Assembly: GCF_001952935.1 (NCBI RefSeq) | Contig: NZ_CP018319.1 | Location: forward strand, 5,290,001-5,354,000 | Direction of reading: 5' to 3' | DNA length: 64,000 bases | Source: Pseudomonas frederiksbergensis | Lineage (GTDB): Bacteria; Pseudomonadota; Gammaproteobacteria; Pseudomonadales; Pseudomonadaceae | Shown here: positions 24,404 through 34,018 of the stretch, piece after piece | Layout of the letters: each line of letters starts with the position of its first letter | How positions within the stretch are numbered: position 1 is the stretch's first letter | Translations under genes and position numbers: made by a program | Notes under the pieces: model-generated | Told to the model about the DNA's origin: nothing | Seen by the model: only the letters and a program-made list of their open reading frames with translations | Databases searched by the model: none

Positions 24404-24441
24404 GACCGCGCAAGCATAGGCCTATGCCCCCCGGGGCTTCG

Positions 24442-24455
24442 TTGATATGGATCAA
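24442..24455. promoter_or_regulatory. ANR/DNR box of the narK1K2GHJI promoter
   Basis: TTGATATGGATCAA matches TTGAT-N4-ATCAA exactly. Its centre is 66 bases from the narK1 GTG, consistent with a class II activation position for a start site near 24490. Confidence 0.8.
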
Positions 24456-24514
24456 GTTTTTGCGGGGTTGGCCTCTCTAGTCTGCCGCCATGGCTAACTG
24501 ACTGGAGAGCATTT

Positions 24515-25819
24515 GTGAACCAACCTCGTGTACGACAAGGCTTGGTGCTGGGCATGAGCACACTGGCCTTCACTGTGTGTTTCATGGTCTGGATGATGTT
24601 TGCCGTGCTCGGTGTACCGATCAAGGACCTGCTCCAGCTCAACGAAACCCAATTCGGTCTGCTGGCTGCGACCCCGGTGCTGACCGGCTCACTGGTGCGT
24701 TTGCCACTGGGTCTGCTGACCGACCGCTTTGGCGGGCGCAGCGTGTTCTTCCTGTTGATGCTGGCCTGTGTGGCGCCGCTGTACCTGATCAGTCACGCCA
24801 CCGCCTACTGGCAGTTCCTGGGGCTGGGCTTGTTCGTCGGCCTGGCCGGCGGCTCGTTCTCGGTCGGGATTGCCTACGTCGCCAAATGGTTCGACAAGGA
24901 GAACCAGGGCTTCGCGATGGGCATCTTCGGTGCCGGTAACGCCGGGGCCGCGGTGACCAAGTTTCTCGCCCCGGCACTGATCGCTGCCGGCAGTTGGCAG
25001 TTGGTGCCGAAAGTCTTCAGCGCGATCCTCTTTATTACCGCGCTGCTGTTCTGGTTTCTCAGTGCCGAAAACAAGGACCACCGCAGTGCCTCCGGCGCTA
25101 CCTTGCGTGAGCAATTGAGCTCGCTGAAGGACCCGGCAGTGTGGCGCTACTGCCAGTACTACTCGATCGTCTTCGGTGGCTACGTCGCCCTGGCCCTGTG
25201 GATGACCAAGTACTACGTGCAGGAATATGGTTTCAGCCTGCAAAGCGCGGCGCTGCTGGCGGCCTGTTTCTCCCTGCCCGGTGGTGTGCTGCGTGCGGTC
25301 GGCGGCTGGATGTCGGATCGCTGGGGTGCGCAAAGCGTGACCTGGTGGGTGTTGTGGGTCAGCTGGATCTGCCTGTTCCTGCTCTCGTATCCCCAGACCC
25401 AACTGCAAGTGCAGACCATCAACGGCCCGATAGATTTCCACATCGGCCTGAACCCGGCGCTGTTCACCGTGCTGCTGTTCGTCATGGGCATCGCCTTCGC
25501 GTTTGGCAAGGCCTCGGTCTTCAAATACATCGCCAACGACTACCCGAAAAACATGGGCGCGGTGTCCGGCATCGTCGGCCTCGCCGGTGGCCTGGGCGGT
25601 TTCGTGCTGCCGATCCTGTTCGGCGCCCTGGTGGACCTCACCGGCGTGCGCTCTTCCTGCTTCATGTTGATGTACGGCGTGGTCTGGGTCTCCCTCACCT
25701 GGATGTACTTCAGCGAAATACGCAAAAGCGCGGTGCTGGGTAAAACGCCGCTGCTGACCCCGTCCCCGATTTCCAGCATTGCCCTAGGAGAAGAACATGT
25801 CCGTTCTGCAAAAGCCTGA
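24515..25819 (+). CDS. narK1: Nitrate transporter NarK1 (type 1, nitrate/proton symporter)
   Basis: A 434-residue MFS transporter with twelve predicted hydrophobic segments. Visible are the loop RLPLGLLTDRFGGRS and the glycine-rich FGAGNAGAAVTKF typical of NarK1-type proteins. GTG start with a GGAGAG site. As the first of two narK genes before narGHJI, it fits NarK1, which brings nitrate in with protons at the start of respiration. It overlaps narK2 by 23 bases. Confidence 0.92.
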   Translation: MNQPRVRQGLVLGMSTLAFTVCFMVWMMFAVLGVPIKDLLQLNETQFGLLAATPVLTGSLVRLPLGLLTDRFGGRSVFFLLMLACVAPLYLISHATAYWQFLGLGLFVGLAGGSFSVGIAYVAKWFDKENQGFAMGIFGAGNAGAAVTKFLAPALIAAGSWQLVPKVFSAILFITALLFWFLSAENKDHRSASGATLREQLSSLKDPAVWRYCQYYSIVFGGYVALALWMTKYYVQEYGFSLQSAALLAACFSLPGGVLRAVGGWMSDRWGAQSVTWWVLWVSWICLFLLSYPQTQLQVQTINGPIDFHIGLNPALFTVLLFVMGIAFAFGKASVFKYIANDYPKNMGAVSGIVGLAGGLGGFVLPILFGALVDLTGVRSSCFMLMYGVVWVSLTWMYFSEIRKSAVLGKTPLLTPSPISSIALGEEHVRSAKA

Positions 25820-27194
25820 CAAAGGCCCGGTCATTCATGACTGGCGCCCCGAGGACCCAGCATTCTGGGGAAGTAGCGGCAAACAGACCGCCACGCGCAA
25901 CTTGTGGATTTCCATTCCTGCGCTGCTGTTGGCCTTCGCGGTGTGGATGGTCTGGAGCACGGTAATCGTGCGTTTGAACGCCATCGGCTTCACCTTCAGC
26001 ACCGACCAGTTGTTCTGGCTGGCGGCGTTGCCGGGCCTGTCCGGGGCGACCTTGCGCGTCTTCTACTCCTTTATGGTGCCGATCTTCGGTGGCCGTCGCT
26101 GGACCGCCCTGAGCACCGCGTCACTGTTGTTGCCCTCGATCTGGATGGGCTTCGCCGTGCAGGACCCGAGCACCTCTTACGGCGTGTTCGTATTGATCGC
26201 CTTGCTCTGCGGTTTCGGTGGCGGCAACTTCGCCTCGAGCATGTCCAACATCAGTTTCTTCTATCCCAAGTCGCAGCAGGGCACGGCCCTTGGCCTCAAC
26301 GCCGGGCTGGGTAACCTGGGCGTTTCGGTGATGCAGTTCTGTGTACCGCTGGTGATTACCTTCGGCGTGTTCGGCTTCATGGGCGGCTCGCCGCAAGCAT
26401 TGCCGGATGGCGGCCAGTTGTGGCTGCAGAACGCAGGCTTCATTTGGGTACCGTTCATTGTCCTGGTGACGGTGCTGGCCTGGTTCGGCATGAATGACCT
26501 GTCCAGTGCCCGCGCTTCTTTCAGCGAGCAGGCGGTGATCTTCAAACGCAAACACAACTGGCTGATGTGCTGGTTGTACCTGGCGACTTTCGGTTCGTTC
26601 ATCGGCTTCTCCGCCGCGTTTCCGCTGCTGATCAAAACCTCGTTCCCTGATGTTATCGCCTTGAAATTCGCCTTCCTCGGCCCATTGGTCGGTGCGCTGG
26701 TACGCCCATTGGGCGGCTGGCTGGCGGACAAGCTCGGCGGCGCGAAAGTGACCTTGTGGAACTTCGTGGCGATGATCGCGATGGTCTTCGCCGTGATGCA
26801 CTTCCTGCCGCAAAACGGTCAGGGCGGCAACTTCTACGGCTTCCTCGGCATGTTCATGCTGCTGTTCATCACCACTGGCATCGGCAACGGCTCCACCTTT
26901 CGGATGATCCCGGTGATCTTCCGCACCCAGCATGAAAAAGCCTCGGTCGGAAAACCACCGGCCGTGCGCGAACAAGCGCTGAAAAATGCCGGCAAAGAGT
27001 CAGCCGCCGTCCTGGGCTTCAGTTCGGCCATGGGCGCCTTCGGTGCGTTCTTTATCCCCAAATCCTTCGGCTCTTCGATGGCCCTGACCGGCGGCCCGGA
27101 GATGGCCTTCTACATGTTCGTCGGCTTTTACCTGAGCTGCATCGTGGTGACCTGGTGGTGGTACGCGCGCAAAGGCGCCGCGACACCCTGCTGA
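25797..27194 (+). CDS. narK2: Nitrate/nitrite antiporter NarK2
   Basis: A 465-residue MFS transporter of the second NarK type, with a longer N-terminus. It has the nitrate signature GLNAGLGNLGVSVMQF and a second glycine-rich segment later in the chain. It would exchange cytoplasmic nitrite for periplasmic nitrate, which balances the cytoplasmic-facing nitrate reductase. AGGAG precedes the ATG inside the end of narK1; narG starts 69 bases later. Confidence 0.93.
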   Translation: MSVLQKPDKGPVIHDWRPEDPAFWGSSGKQTATRNLWISIPALLLAFAVWMVWSTVIVRLNAIGFTFSTDQLFWLAALPGLSGATLRVFYSFMVPIFGGRRWTALSTASLLLPSIWMGFAVQDPSTSYGVFVLIALLCGFGGGNFASSMSNISFFYPKSQQGTALGLNAGLGNLGVSVMQFCVPLVITFGVFGFMGGSPQALPDGGQLWLQNAGFIWVPFIVLVTVLAWFGMNDLSSARASFSEQAVIFKRKHNWLMCWLYLATFGSFIGFSAAFPLLIKTSFPDVIALKFAFLGPLVGALVRPLGGWLADKLGGAKVTLWNFVAMIAMVFAVMHFLPQNGQGGNFYGFLGMFMLLFITTGIGNGSTFRMIPVIFRTQHEKASVGKPPAVREQALKNAGKESAAVLGFSSAMGAFGAFFIPKSFGSSMALTGGPEMAFYMFVGFYLSCIVVTWWWYARKGAATPC

Positions 27195-27263
27195 GAAGGC
27201 CCGAATTCAATCATTGCGTGGGCGGGGCACAGACTCCGCGACAAAGCCTGAGAGGACTACACC

Positions 27264-30200
27264 GTGAGTCATTTACTGGATCAATTGCGGTTTTTCAATC
27301 GCAAGCAAAACGAGTTTTCAGACGGTCATGGCGAGACCCGCAAAGAGTCTCGCGATTGGGAGAACGTCTACCGTTCGCGCTGGCAGTACGACAAGATCGT
27401 GCGTTCCACCCACGGGGTGAACTGCACCGGGTCGTGCTCGTGGAAAATCTACGTCAAGAACGGCCTGATTACCTGGGAAACCCAGCAGACCGACTACCCG
27501 CGTACCCGTAACGACCTGCCGAACCATGAGCCCCGTGGCTGCCCGCGTGGTGCCAGTTACAGCTGGTACATCTACAGCGCCAACCGGCTCAAGTACCCGA
27601 AAATCCGCAAGCCGTTGCTCAAGCTCTGGCGCGATGCGCGGCAAACCATGGCGCCGGTCGAAGCCTGGGCCAGCATCGTCGAGGACAAGGCCAAGGCCGA
27701 CTCCTATAAAAGCAAGCGCGGCATGGGTGGCTTCATTCGTTCCAACTGGGAAGAAGTCAACGAGATCATTGCCGCGGCCAACGTCTACACCATCAAGCAA
27801 TACGGCCCGGACCGGATCGTCGGCTTCTCGCCGATCCCGGCCATGTCGATGGTCAGCTACGCGGCAGGCTCGCGTTACCTGTCGCTGATCGGCGGCGCCT
27901 GCCTGAGTTTCTACGACTGGTACTGCGACTTGCCACCCGCCTCGCCGATGGTCTGGGGCGAGCAGACCGACGTGCCGGAATCGGCCGACTGGTACAACTC
28001 CAACTACATCATTGCCTGGGGCTCCAACGTCCCGCAGACCCGTACCCCGGATGCGCACTTCTTTACCGAAGTCCGCTACAAGGGCACCAAGACTGTGGCG
28101 ATCACTCCGGATTACTCGGAAGTCGCCAAGCTCACTGACCTGTGGCTGAACCCTAAACAAGGCACCGATGCGGCGCTGGCCCAGGCGTTCAACCATGTGA
28201 TCTTCAAAGAATTCCACCTGGACAAACCGAGCGCCTATTTCACTGACTACGCCAAGCGCTTTACTGATTTGCCAGTGTTGGTGCTGCTCAAGCAAATGGT
28301 CGACAAGGCCCCAGGCGCCGGTTATCAGCCGGACCGCTTCCTGCGCGCCAGCGACCTGACCGACAACCTCGGCCAGGAAAACAACCCGGAATGGAAAACC
28401 ATCGCCCTCGATGTCAGCGGTGAACTGGTGTCCCCTCAGGGTTCCATCGGTTATCGCTGGGGCGAGAAGGGCAAGTGGAACATCCTGCCTCGTGAAGGCG
28501 GCGAAGGCCGTGAGATCGATCTGAAGCTGAGCCTGATCGGTGACGACGTTGCCGAAGTGGCATTCCCGTATTTTGCCGGCGAATCCCACGAGCACTTCCA
28601 GCACGTGGCCGGCGATGCCGTGCAATACCGTCGCGTGCCGGTGCACAACGTGGTGCTGGCGGACGGCAGTGTGGCCAAAGTCGCCACCGTGTTCGACCTG
28701 TCGGCCGCCAACCTGGCGATCGATCGCGGCCTCGGCGGCGCAAACGTGGCCAAGGATTACAACGACGCCTCGGTGCCCGGCACCCCGGCGTGGCAAGAGC
28801 AGATCACCGGCGTCAGCCGTGAGAAAGCCATCCAGATTGCCCGTGAATTCGCCGACAACGCCGACAAGACCAAGGGTCGCTCGATGATCATCGTCGGCGC
28901 GGCGATGAACCACTGGTACCACATGGACATGAACTACCGCGGGCTGATCAACATGCTCATGCTCTGCGGGTGTGTCGGTCAGACCGGTGGCGGTTGGGCG
29001 CATTATGTCGGTCAGGAAAAACTCCGTCCGCAATGCGGCTGGCTGCCCCTGGCATTCGGCCTGGACTGGAACCGTCCGCCTCGTCAAATGAACGGCACCA
29101 GCTTCTTCTACGCCCACAGTTCGCAATGGCGCCACGAGAAGATGAGCATGCACGACGTGCTCTCGCCGCTGGCCGATAAATCGCAATTCCCCGAGCATGC
29201 CCTGGACTACAACATCCGCGCCGAACGCGCCGGCTGGTTGCCCAGCGCACCGCAACTCAACACCAACCCTTTGCACATTTGCCGCGACGCCGCTGCCGCC
29301 GGCATGGACCCGAAAGACTACGTGGTCAAGTCGCTGCAGGACGGTTCGCTGCGTTTCTCCTGCGAACAGCCGGACAGCCCGGTCAACTTCCCGCGCAACA
29401 TGTTCATCTGGCGTTCCAACCTGCTGGGCTCCTCGGGCAAGGGCCACGAGTACATGCTCAAGTACCTGCTCGGCACCAAGAACGGGGTAATGAACGAAGA
29501 CATCGGCCAGGTCGGCGACTGCAAACCCGAAGAAGCCGAATGGGTGGACGAGGGCGCCATCGGTAAGCTCGATCTGGTCACCACCCTGGACTTCCGCATG
29601 TCTTCGACCTGCGTCTATTCCGACATCGTGTTGCCGACTGCAACCTGGTACGAAAAAGACGACATGAACACCTCGGACATGCACCCATTCATTCACCCGT
29701 TGTCGGCCGCCATCGACCCGGCGTGGGAATCGCGTTCCGACTGGGAAATCTACAAAGGCATCGCCAAGGCGTTTTCCAGCATGGCCGAAGGGCACCTGGG
29801 CGTTGAAAAGGACCTGGTGACCATCCCGTTGATGCACGACAGCGTCGGTGAACTGGCCCAACCGTTTGGCGGCACCGACTGGAAAAGCGACGGCGTGGCA
29901 CCGGTGCCGGGCAAGAACGCACCGAACCTGCATGTGGTGGAGCGTGACTACCCGAACATCTACAAGCAGTTCTCGTCCCTCGGGCCATTGCTGGAGAAAA
30001 ACGGCAACGGCGGCAAAGGCATCAACTGGAACACCGAAGACGAAGTGAAATTCCTCGGTGAACTCAATCACAAGGAAGGTGACGCCGGCATCAGCCAGGG
30101 TCGGCCAAAAATCGACACGGCCATTGACGCTGCTGAAGTGATTCTGTCGCTGGCACCGGAAACCAACGGCCAGGTCGCCGTCAAGGCCTGGGCCGCACTG

Positions 30201-31037
30201 TCGGAATTCACCGGCATCGACCACAGCCACCTGGCGCTGTCCAAGGCCCACGAGGCCATCCGTTTTCGCGACATTCAGGCACAGCCGCGCAAGATCATTT
30301 CCAGCCCGACCTGGTCGGGTCTAGAAGACGATCACGTCAGCTACAACGCCGGCTACACCAACGTTCACGAAGGGATCCCATGGCGCACCATCACCGGTCG
30401 CCAGCAGTTCTACCAGGATCACCCGTGGATGCAGGCGTTCGGCGAGCAACTGATGAGTTATCGCCCGCCCGTCAACACCCGCACCATCGAAGGGGTGAAA
30501 GGCAAGCGCAGTAACGGCCACAAGGAAATCGTCCTGAACTGGATTACCCCGCACCAGAAGTGGGGCATCCACAGCACCTACAGCGACAACCTGCTGATGC
30601 TCACCCTCAGCCGTGGCGGGCCGATTGTCTGGCTCTCGGAGAACGACGCGAAAAGCGCCGACATCGAGGACAACGACTGGATCGAGTGCTTCAACGTCAA
30701 CGGTGCACTGACCGCCCGTGCGGTGGTCAGCCAACGGGTCAAGGACGGCATGGTGATGATGTATCACGCACAGGAACGGATCGTGAACGTGCCCGGTTCG
30801 GAAACCACCAAGACCCGTGGCGGCCATCACAACTCGGTCACCCGCGTCGTGCTCAAGCCGACCCACATGATCGGCGGCTATGCCCAGCAGGCCTACGGTT
30901 TCAACTATTACGGCACCGTCGGTTGCAACCGCGATGAATTCGTCGTGGTGCGCAAAATGTCCAAAGTCGACTGGCTCGATGGTTCAAGTGGCGATGACCT
31001 GCCACGTCCGCTGCCGACCGATATCGAGGAAAACTGA
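27264..31037 (+). CDS. narG: Respiratory nitrate reductase alpha subunit NarG
   Basis: A 1257-residue molybdopterin subunit. The N-terminus carries the FS0 cluster ligands His and three Cys (HGVNCTGSCSWKIY, then NHEPRGCPRG) and the molybdenum-ligand aspartate in WYCDLPPASP. It reduces nitrate to nitrite on the cytoplasmic face of the inner membrane with bis-MGD cofactor. GTG start. It heads narGHJI after two transporters; cofactor supply is represented nearby by moaA and modABC. Length matches E. coli NarG (1247). Confidence 0.97.
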   Translation: MSHLLDQLRFFNRKQNEFSDGHGETRKESRDWENVYRSRWQYDKIVRSTHGVNCTGSCSWKIYVKNGLITWETQQTDYPRTRNDLPNHEPRGCPRGASYSWYIYSANRLKYPKIRKPLLKLWRDARQTMAPVEAWASIVEDKAKADSYKSKRGMGGFIRSNWEEVNEIIAAANVYTIKQYGPDRIVGFSPIPAMSMVSYAAGSRYLSLIGGACLSFYDWYCDLPPASPMVWGEQTDVPESADWYNSNYIIAWGSNVPQTRTPDAHFFTEVRYKGTKTVAITPDYSEVAKLTDLWLNPKQGTDAALAQAFNHVIFKEFHLDKPSAYFTDYAKRFTDLPVLVLLKQMVDKAPGAGYQPDRFLRASDLTDNLGQENNPEWKTIALDVSGELVSPQGSIGYRWGEKGKWNILPREGGEGREIDLKLSLIGDDVAEVAFPYFAGESHEHFQHVAGDAVQYRRVPVHNVVLADGSVAKVATVFDLSAANLAIDRGLGGANVAKDYNDASVPGTPAWQEQITGVSREKAIQIAREFADNADKTKGRSMIIVGAAMNHWYHMDMNYRGLINMLMLCGCVGQTGGGWAHYVGQEKLRPQCGWLPLAFGLDWNRPPRQMNGTSFFYAHSSQWRHEKMSMHDVLSPLADKSQFPEHALDYNIRAERAGWLPSAPQLNTNPLHICRDAAAAGMDPKDYVVKSLQDGSLRFSCEQPDSPVNFPRNMFIWRSNLLGSSGKGHEYMLKYLLGTKNGVMNEDIGQVGDCKPEEAEWVDEGAIGKLDLVTTLDFRMSSTCVYSDIVLPTATWYEKDDMNTSDMHPFIHPLSAAIDPAWESRSDWEIYKGIAKAFSSMAEGHLGVEKDLVTIPLMHDSVGELAQPFGGTDWKSDGVAPVPGKNAPNLHVVERDYPNIYKQFSSLGPLLEKNGNGGKGINWNTEDEVKFLGELNHKEGDAGISQGRPKIDTAIDAAEVILSLAPETNGQVAVKAWAALSEFTGIDHSHLALSKAHEAIRFRDIQAQPRKIISSPTWSGLEDDHVSYNAGYTNVHEGIPWRTITGRQQFYQDHPWMQAFGEQLMSYRPPVNTRTIEGVKGKRSNGHKEIVLNWITPHQKWGIHSTYSDNLLMLTLSRGGPIVWLSENDAKSADIEDNDWIECFNVNGALTARAVVSQRVKDGMVMMYHAQERIVNVPGSETTKTRGGHHNSVTRVVLKPTHMIGGYAQQAYGFNYYGTVGCNRDEFVVVRKMSKVDWLDGSSGDDLPRPLPTDIEEN

Positions 31038-31038
31038 G

Positions 31039-32577
31039 ATGAAGATTCGCTCACAAATCGGCATGGTTCTGAACCTGGACAAATGCATCGGTTGCCACAC
31101 CTGCTCGATCACCTGCAAAAACGTCTGGACCAGCCGCGAAGGCATGGAATACGCCTGGTTCAACAACGTCGAATCGAAACCCGGGATCGGCTACCCGAAA
31201 GAATGGGAAAACCAGGACAAGTGGAAGGGCGGCTGGATCCGCAACGCCAACGGCACGATCAACCCGCGCATCGGCGGTAAATTCCGCGTGTTGGCGAACA
31301 TTTTCGCCAACCCGGACCTGCCGAGCCTCGACGACTACTACGAACCGTTCGACTTCGATTACCAGCACCTGCACACCGCACCGCTGGGCGAGCATCAACC
31401 CACCGCGCGTCCGCGTTCGCTGATCTCCGGCAAGCGCATGGAGAAAATCGAGTGGGGCCCGAACTGGGAAGAGATCCTCGGCACAGAATTCGCCAAGCGT
31501 CGCAAGGACAAGAACTTCGACAAGATCCAGGCGGACATTTACGGCGAGTACGAAAACACCTTCATGATGTATTTGCCGCGCCTGTGCGAGCACTGCCTCA
31601 ACCCGACGTGCGCAGCGGCGTGCCCGAGCGGGGCGATCTACAAGCGTGAAGAAGACGGCATCGTCCTGATCGACCAGGAGAAATGCCGGGGCTGGCGGAT
31701 GTGCATCAGCGGCTGCCCGTACAAGAAGATCTATTTCAACTGGAAGAGTGGCAAGTCCGAGAAGTGCATCTTCTGCTACCCGCGTATCGAAGCCGGGATG
31801 CCGACCGTTTGCGCGGAAACCTGCGTCGGGCGCATCCGTTACCTCGGTGTGCTGCTGTATGACGCCGACCGCATCAGCGAAGTGGCGAGCACCGCCAATG
31901 AGCAGGACCTGTACGAGAAACAACTGGAGATCTTCCTCGATCCGAATGACCCGGCAGTGATTCGTCAGGCCCTGGCCGATGGCGTACCGCAATCGGTGAT
32001 TGATTCAGCCCAGCGTTCGCCGGTCTACAAAATGGCCGTGGACTGGAAACTCGCACTGCCGCTGCACCCGGAATACCGCACCTTGCCGATGGTTTGGTAC
32101 GTACCGCCGCTGTCGCCGATCCAGAACGCTGCCACTGCCGGCACCGTCGGCATGAACGGAGTGATCCCGGACGTCGACAGCCTGCGTATTCCACTGAAGT
32201 ACCTGGCCAACCTGCTGACGGCGGGCGATGAAAAACCGGTCAAGCGTGCGCTTAAGCGCTTGCTGGCGATGCGCGCCTACAAACGCTCCGAGCAAGTCGA
32301 CGGCGTTCAGGATCTGCAAGTACTGAAGGATGTTGGCCTGAGCGTGGCCCAGGTCGAGGAGATGTATCGCTACCTGGCGATCGCCAACTATGAAGACCGC
32401 TTTGTGGTGCCGAGCGCGCACCGTGAAGACGCCATGAGCGACGCCTTCGCCGAACGCTCCGGTTGCGGCTTCAGTTTCGGCAGCGGCTGTAGCGGCAGTT
32501 CCGACACCAACATGTTTGGTGCCAAGAAAGCCAACCGCCGCGACATCCTGAAAACCGTGCAGTTGTGGGAGGAATGA
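31039..32577 (+). CDS. narH: Respiratory nitrate reductase beta subunit NarH
   Basis: A 512-residue iron-sulfur subunit. It has four cysteine groups: CIGCHTCSITCKN, CEHCLNPTCAAACPSG, CRGWRMCISGCP (where Trp replaces one Cys, giving the 3Fe-4S centre) and CIFCYPRIEAGMPTVC. It carries electrons from haem in NarI to NarG. The ATG is one base after the narG stop. A cysteine- and glycine-rich C-terminus (SGCGFSFGSGCSGSS) is unusual-looking but also seen in other Pseudomonas NarH proteins as far as I recall. Confidence 0.97.
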   Translation: MKIRSQIGMVLNLDKCIGCHTCSITCKNVWTSREGMEYAWFNNVESKPGIGYPKEWENQDKWKGGWIRNANGTINPRIGGKFRVLANIFANPDLPSLDDYYEPFDFDYQHLHTAPLGEHQPTARPRSLISGKRMEKIEWGPNWEEILGTEFAKRRKDKNFDKIQADIYGEYENTFMMYLPRLCEHCLNPTCAAACPSGAIYKREEDGIVLIDQEKCRGWRMCISGCPYKKIYFNWKSGKSEKCIFCYPRIEAGMPTVCAETCVGRIRYLGVLLYDADRISEVASTANEQDLYEKQLEIFLDPNDPAVIRQALADGVPQSVIDSAQRSPVYKMAVDWKLALPLHPEYRTLPMVWYVPPLSPIQNAATAGTVGMNGVIPDVDSLRIPLKYLANLLTAGDEKPVKRALKRLLAMRAYKRSEQVDGVQDLQVLKDVGLSVAQVEEMYRYLAIANYEDRFVVPSAHREDAMSDAFAERSGCGFSFGSGCSGSSDTNMFGAKKANRRDILKTVQLWEE

Positions 32578-32579
32578 GC

Positions 32580-33335
32580 ATGCAAATTCTCAAAGTGATT
32601 TCGCTGCTGCTCGATTACCCGACCGAGACGCTGATTGGCGGTCGCGACGAACTGGAGCAAGCGATTATCCAGTCCCGGGAAATCAGCCCGACACAGCGCG
32701 GTGCGTTGTTCGAATTGCTCGAGCTGATCTGCGCCAATGACCTGATGGACGGGCAGGAGCACTACGGTGCGCTGTTCGGTCGGGGTCGCTCGCTGTCGCT
32801 GCTGTTGTTCGAACACGTGCACGGTGAATCCCGCGACCGTGGCCAGGCGATGGTCGACATGATGGCGCAGTACGAAGAAGCCGGTTTTGCCATCGGCGTC
32901 AAAGAGCTGCCGGACTATATCCCGCTGTACCTGGAGTTCCTCTCCACCCGCGAAGACATCGAGGCTCGCGAGGGCCTGGCGGATGTTTCGCACTTGCTGG
33001 CCTTGCTCGCCGCACGTCTGGAAGAGCGTGAAAGCGCCTATGCCAGCTGCTTCCGGGCGCTGCTGCAAATCGCCGGGGCCGAGCCGCATCAGGCGGTCGC
33101 CGACCTGCGGGCGCAGGTGGCGGCGGAACCGCGTGACGACTCCCTCGAAGCTCTCGACAAGATCTGGGAAGAGGAAGCCGTGGACTTTCTCCAGGCCGAA
33201 CAGCAAGACCGTTGCAGTTCGCTGCCAAGCGCACCGGGCAAGGCCCGTGAGGAAAGCGCAGTGCCGTTGCACTGGGTGGATTTTCAGCATGAAGGGCTGG
33301 CCGCCGCGCCAGCCAAGGAGGTAGGCAATGTCTAA
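32580..33335 (+). CDS. narJ: Nitrate reductase chaperone NarJ
   Basis: A 251-residue NarJ/TorD-family chaperone, helical, with DYPTE near the start and the family's central ELPDYIPLYLEFLS motif. It helps load the molybdenum cofactor and holds NarGH until it joins NarI. Two ATGs are close; the one at 32580 has GGGAGG at proper spacing, while 32574 would be too close to that site. It overlaps narI by 8 bases. Confidence 0.95.
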   Translation: MQILKVISLLLDYPTETLIGGRDELEQAIIQSREISPTQRGALFELLELICANDLMDGQEHYGALFGRGRSLSLLLFEHVHGESRDRGQAMVDMMAQYEEAGFAIGVKELPDYIPLYLEFLSTREDIEAREGLADVSHLLALLAARLEERESAYASCFRALLQIAGAEPHQAVADLRAQVAAEPRDDSLEALDKIWEEEAVDFLQAEQQDRCSSLPSAPGKAREESAVPLHWVDFQHEGLAAAPAKEVGNV

Positions 33336-34008
33336 ATGGAACCTGTTGTTGTTCGGGGTCTATCCCTATGTCGCTTTGGCCATTTGCCTGATCGGCAGTT
33401 GGGCGCGCTTCGACCTGTCGCAATACAGCTGGAAAGCAGGTTCGAGCCAGATGCTCAATCAGCGCGGCATGCGCGTGGCGAGCAACCTCTTCCACGTCGG
33501 TGTGTTGTTTGTGCTGGCCGGACACTTCGTCGGCCTGTTGACCCCGGCGTCGATTTATCACCACGTGATCAGCACTGAGAACAAACAGTTGCTGGCAATG
33601 GTCTCGGGCGGGTTCTTCGGCCTGCTGTGCCTGATCGGCCTGCTGATGCTGGTTAACCGGCGGCTCAACGACCCTCGGGTCCGCGCTACTTCCAGTCCTT
33701 CGGACATCCTGATTCTGCTGGTCCTGCTGGCGCAATTGCTGCTCGGTCTGCTGACCATCGTCGCGTCCACCGGCCACATGGACGGCTCGGTGATGGTGAT
33801 GCTCGCCGATTGGGCGCAGAACACCGTGCTGTTGCGGCCAGTGGAAGCAGCGGCGGCCATCGCCCCGGTCGGGTTGATCTACAAGTTGCATGTGTTTCTC
33901 GGCTTGACCCTGTTTGTGCTGTTCCCCTTCACCCGTCTCGTACACATGATCAGCGCACCGATCTGGTACCTGGGGCGTCGTTATCAAATCGTTCGTCAGA
34001 AGTACTGA
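33328..34008 (+). CDS. narI: Respiratory nitrate reductase gamma subunit NarI (cytochrome b)
   Basis: A 226-residue membrane cytochrome with five hydrophobic helices. Haem-ligand histidines are visible in NLFHVGVLFVLAGHFVG (two, spaced 10) and in KLHVFLG and LVHMIS near the C-terminus. It oxidises quinol at the periplasmic side and passes electrons to NarH. Strong ribosome site (GGAGG) within the end of narJ. Length matches E. coli NarI (225). Confidence 0.97.
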   Translation: MSKWNLLLFGVYPYVALAICLIGSWARFDLSQYSWKAGSSQMLNQRGMRVASNLFHVGVLFVLAGHFVGLLTPASIYHHVISTENKQLLAMVSGGFFGLLCLIGLLMLVNRRLNDPRVRATSSPSDILILLVLLAQLLLGLLTIVASTGHMDGSVMVMLADWAQNTVLLRPVEAAAAIAPVGLIYKLHVFLGLTLFVLFPFTRLVHMISAPIWYLGRRYQIVRQKY

Positions 34009-34018
34009 GGAGACAATC

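Noticed and set aside
27318..30251. A 977-codon open frame antisense to narG
   Set aside because: It is a frame shadow caused by the GC-rich codon bias of narG; the plus-strand protein has all NarG motifs.
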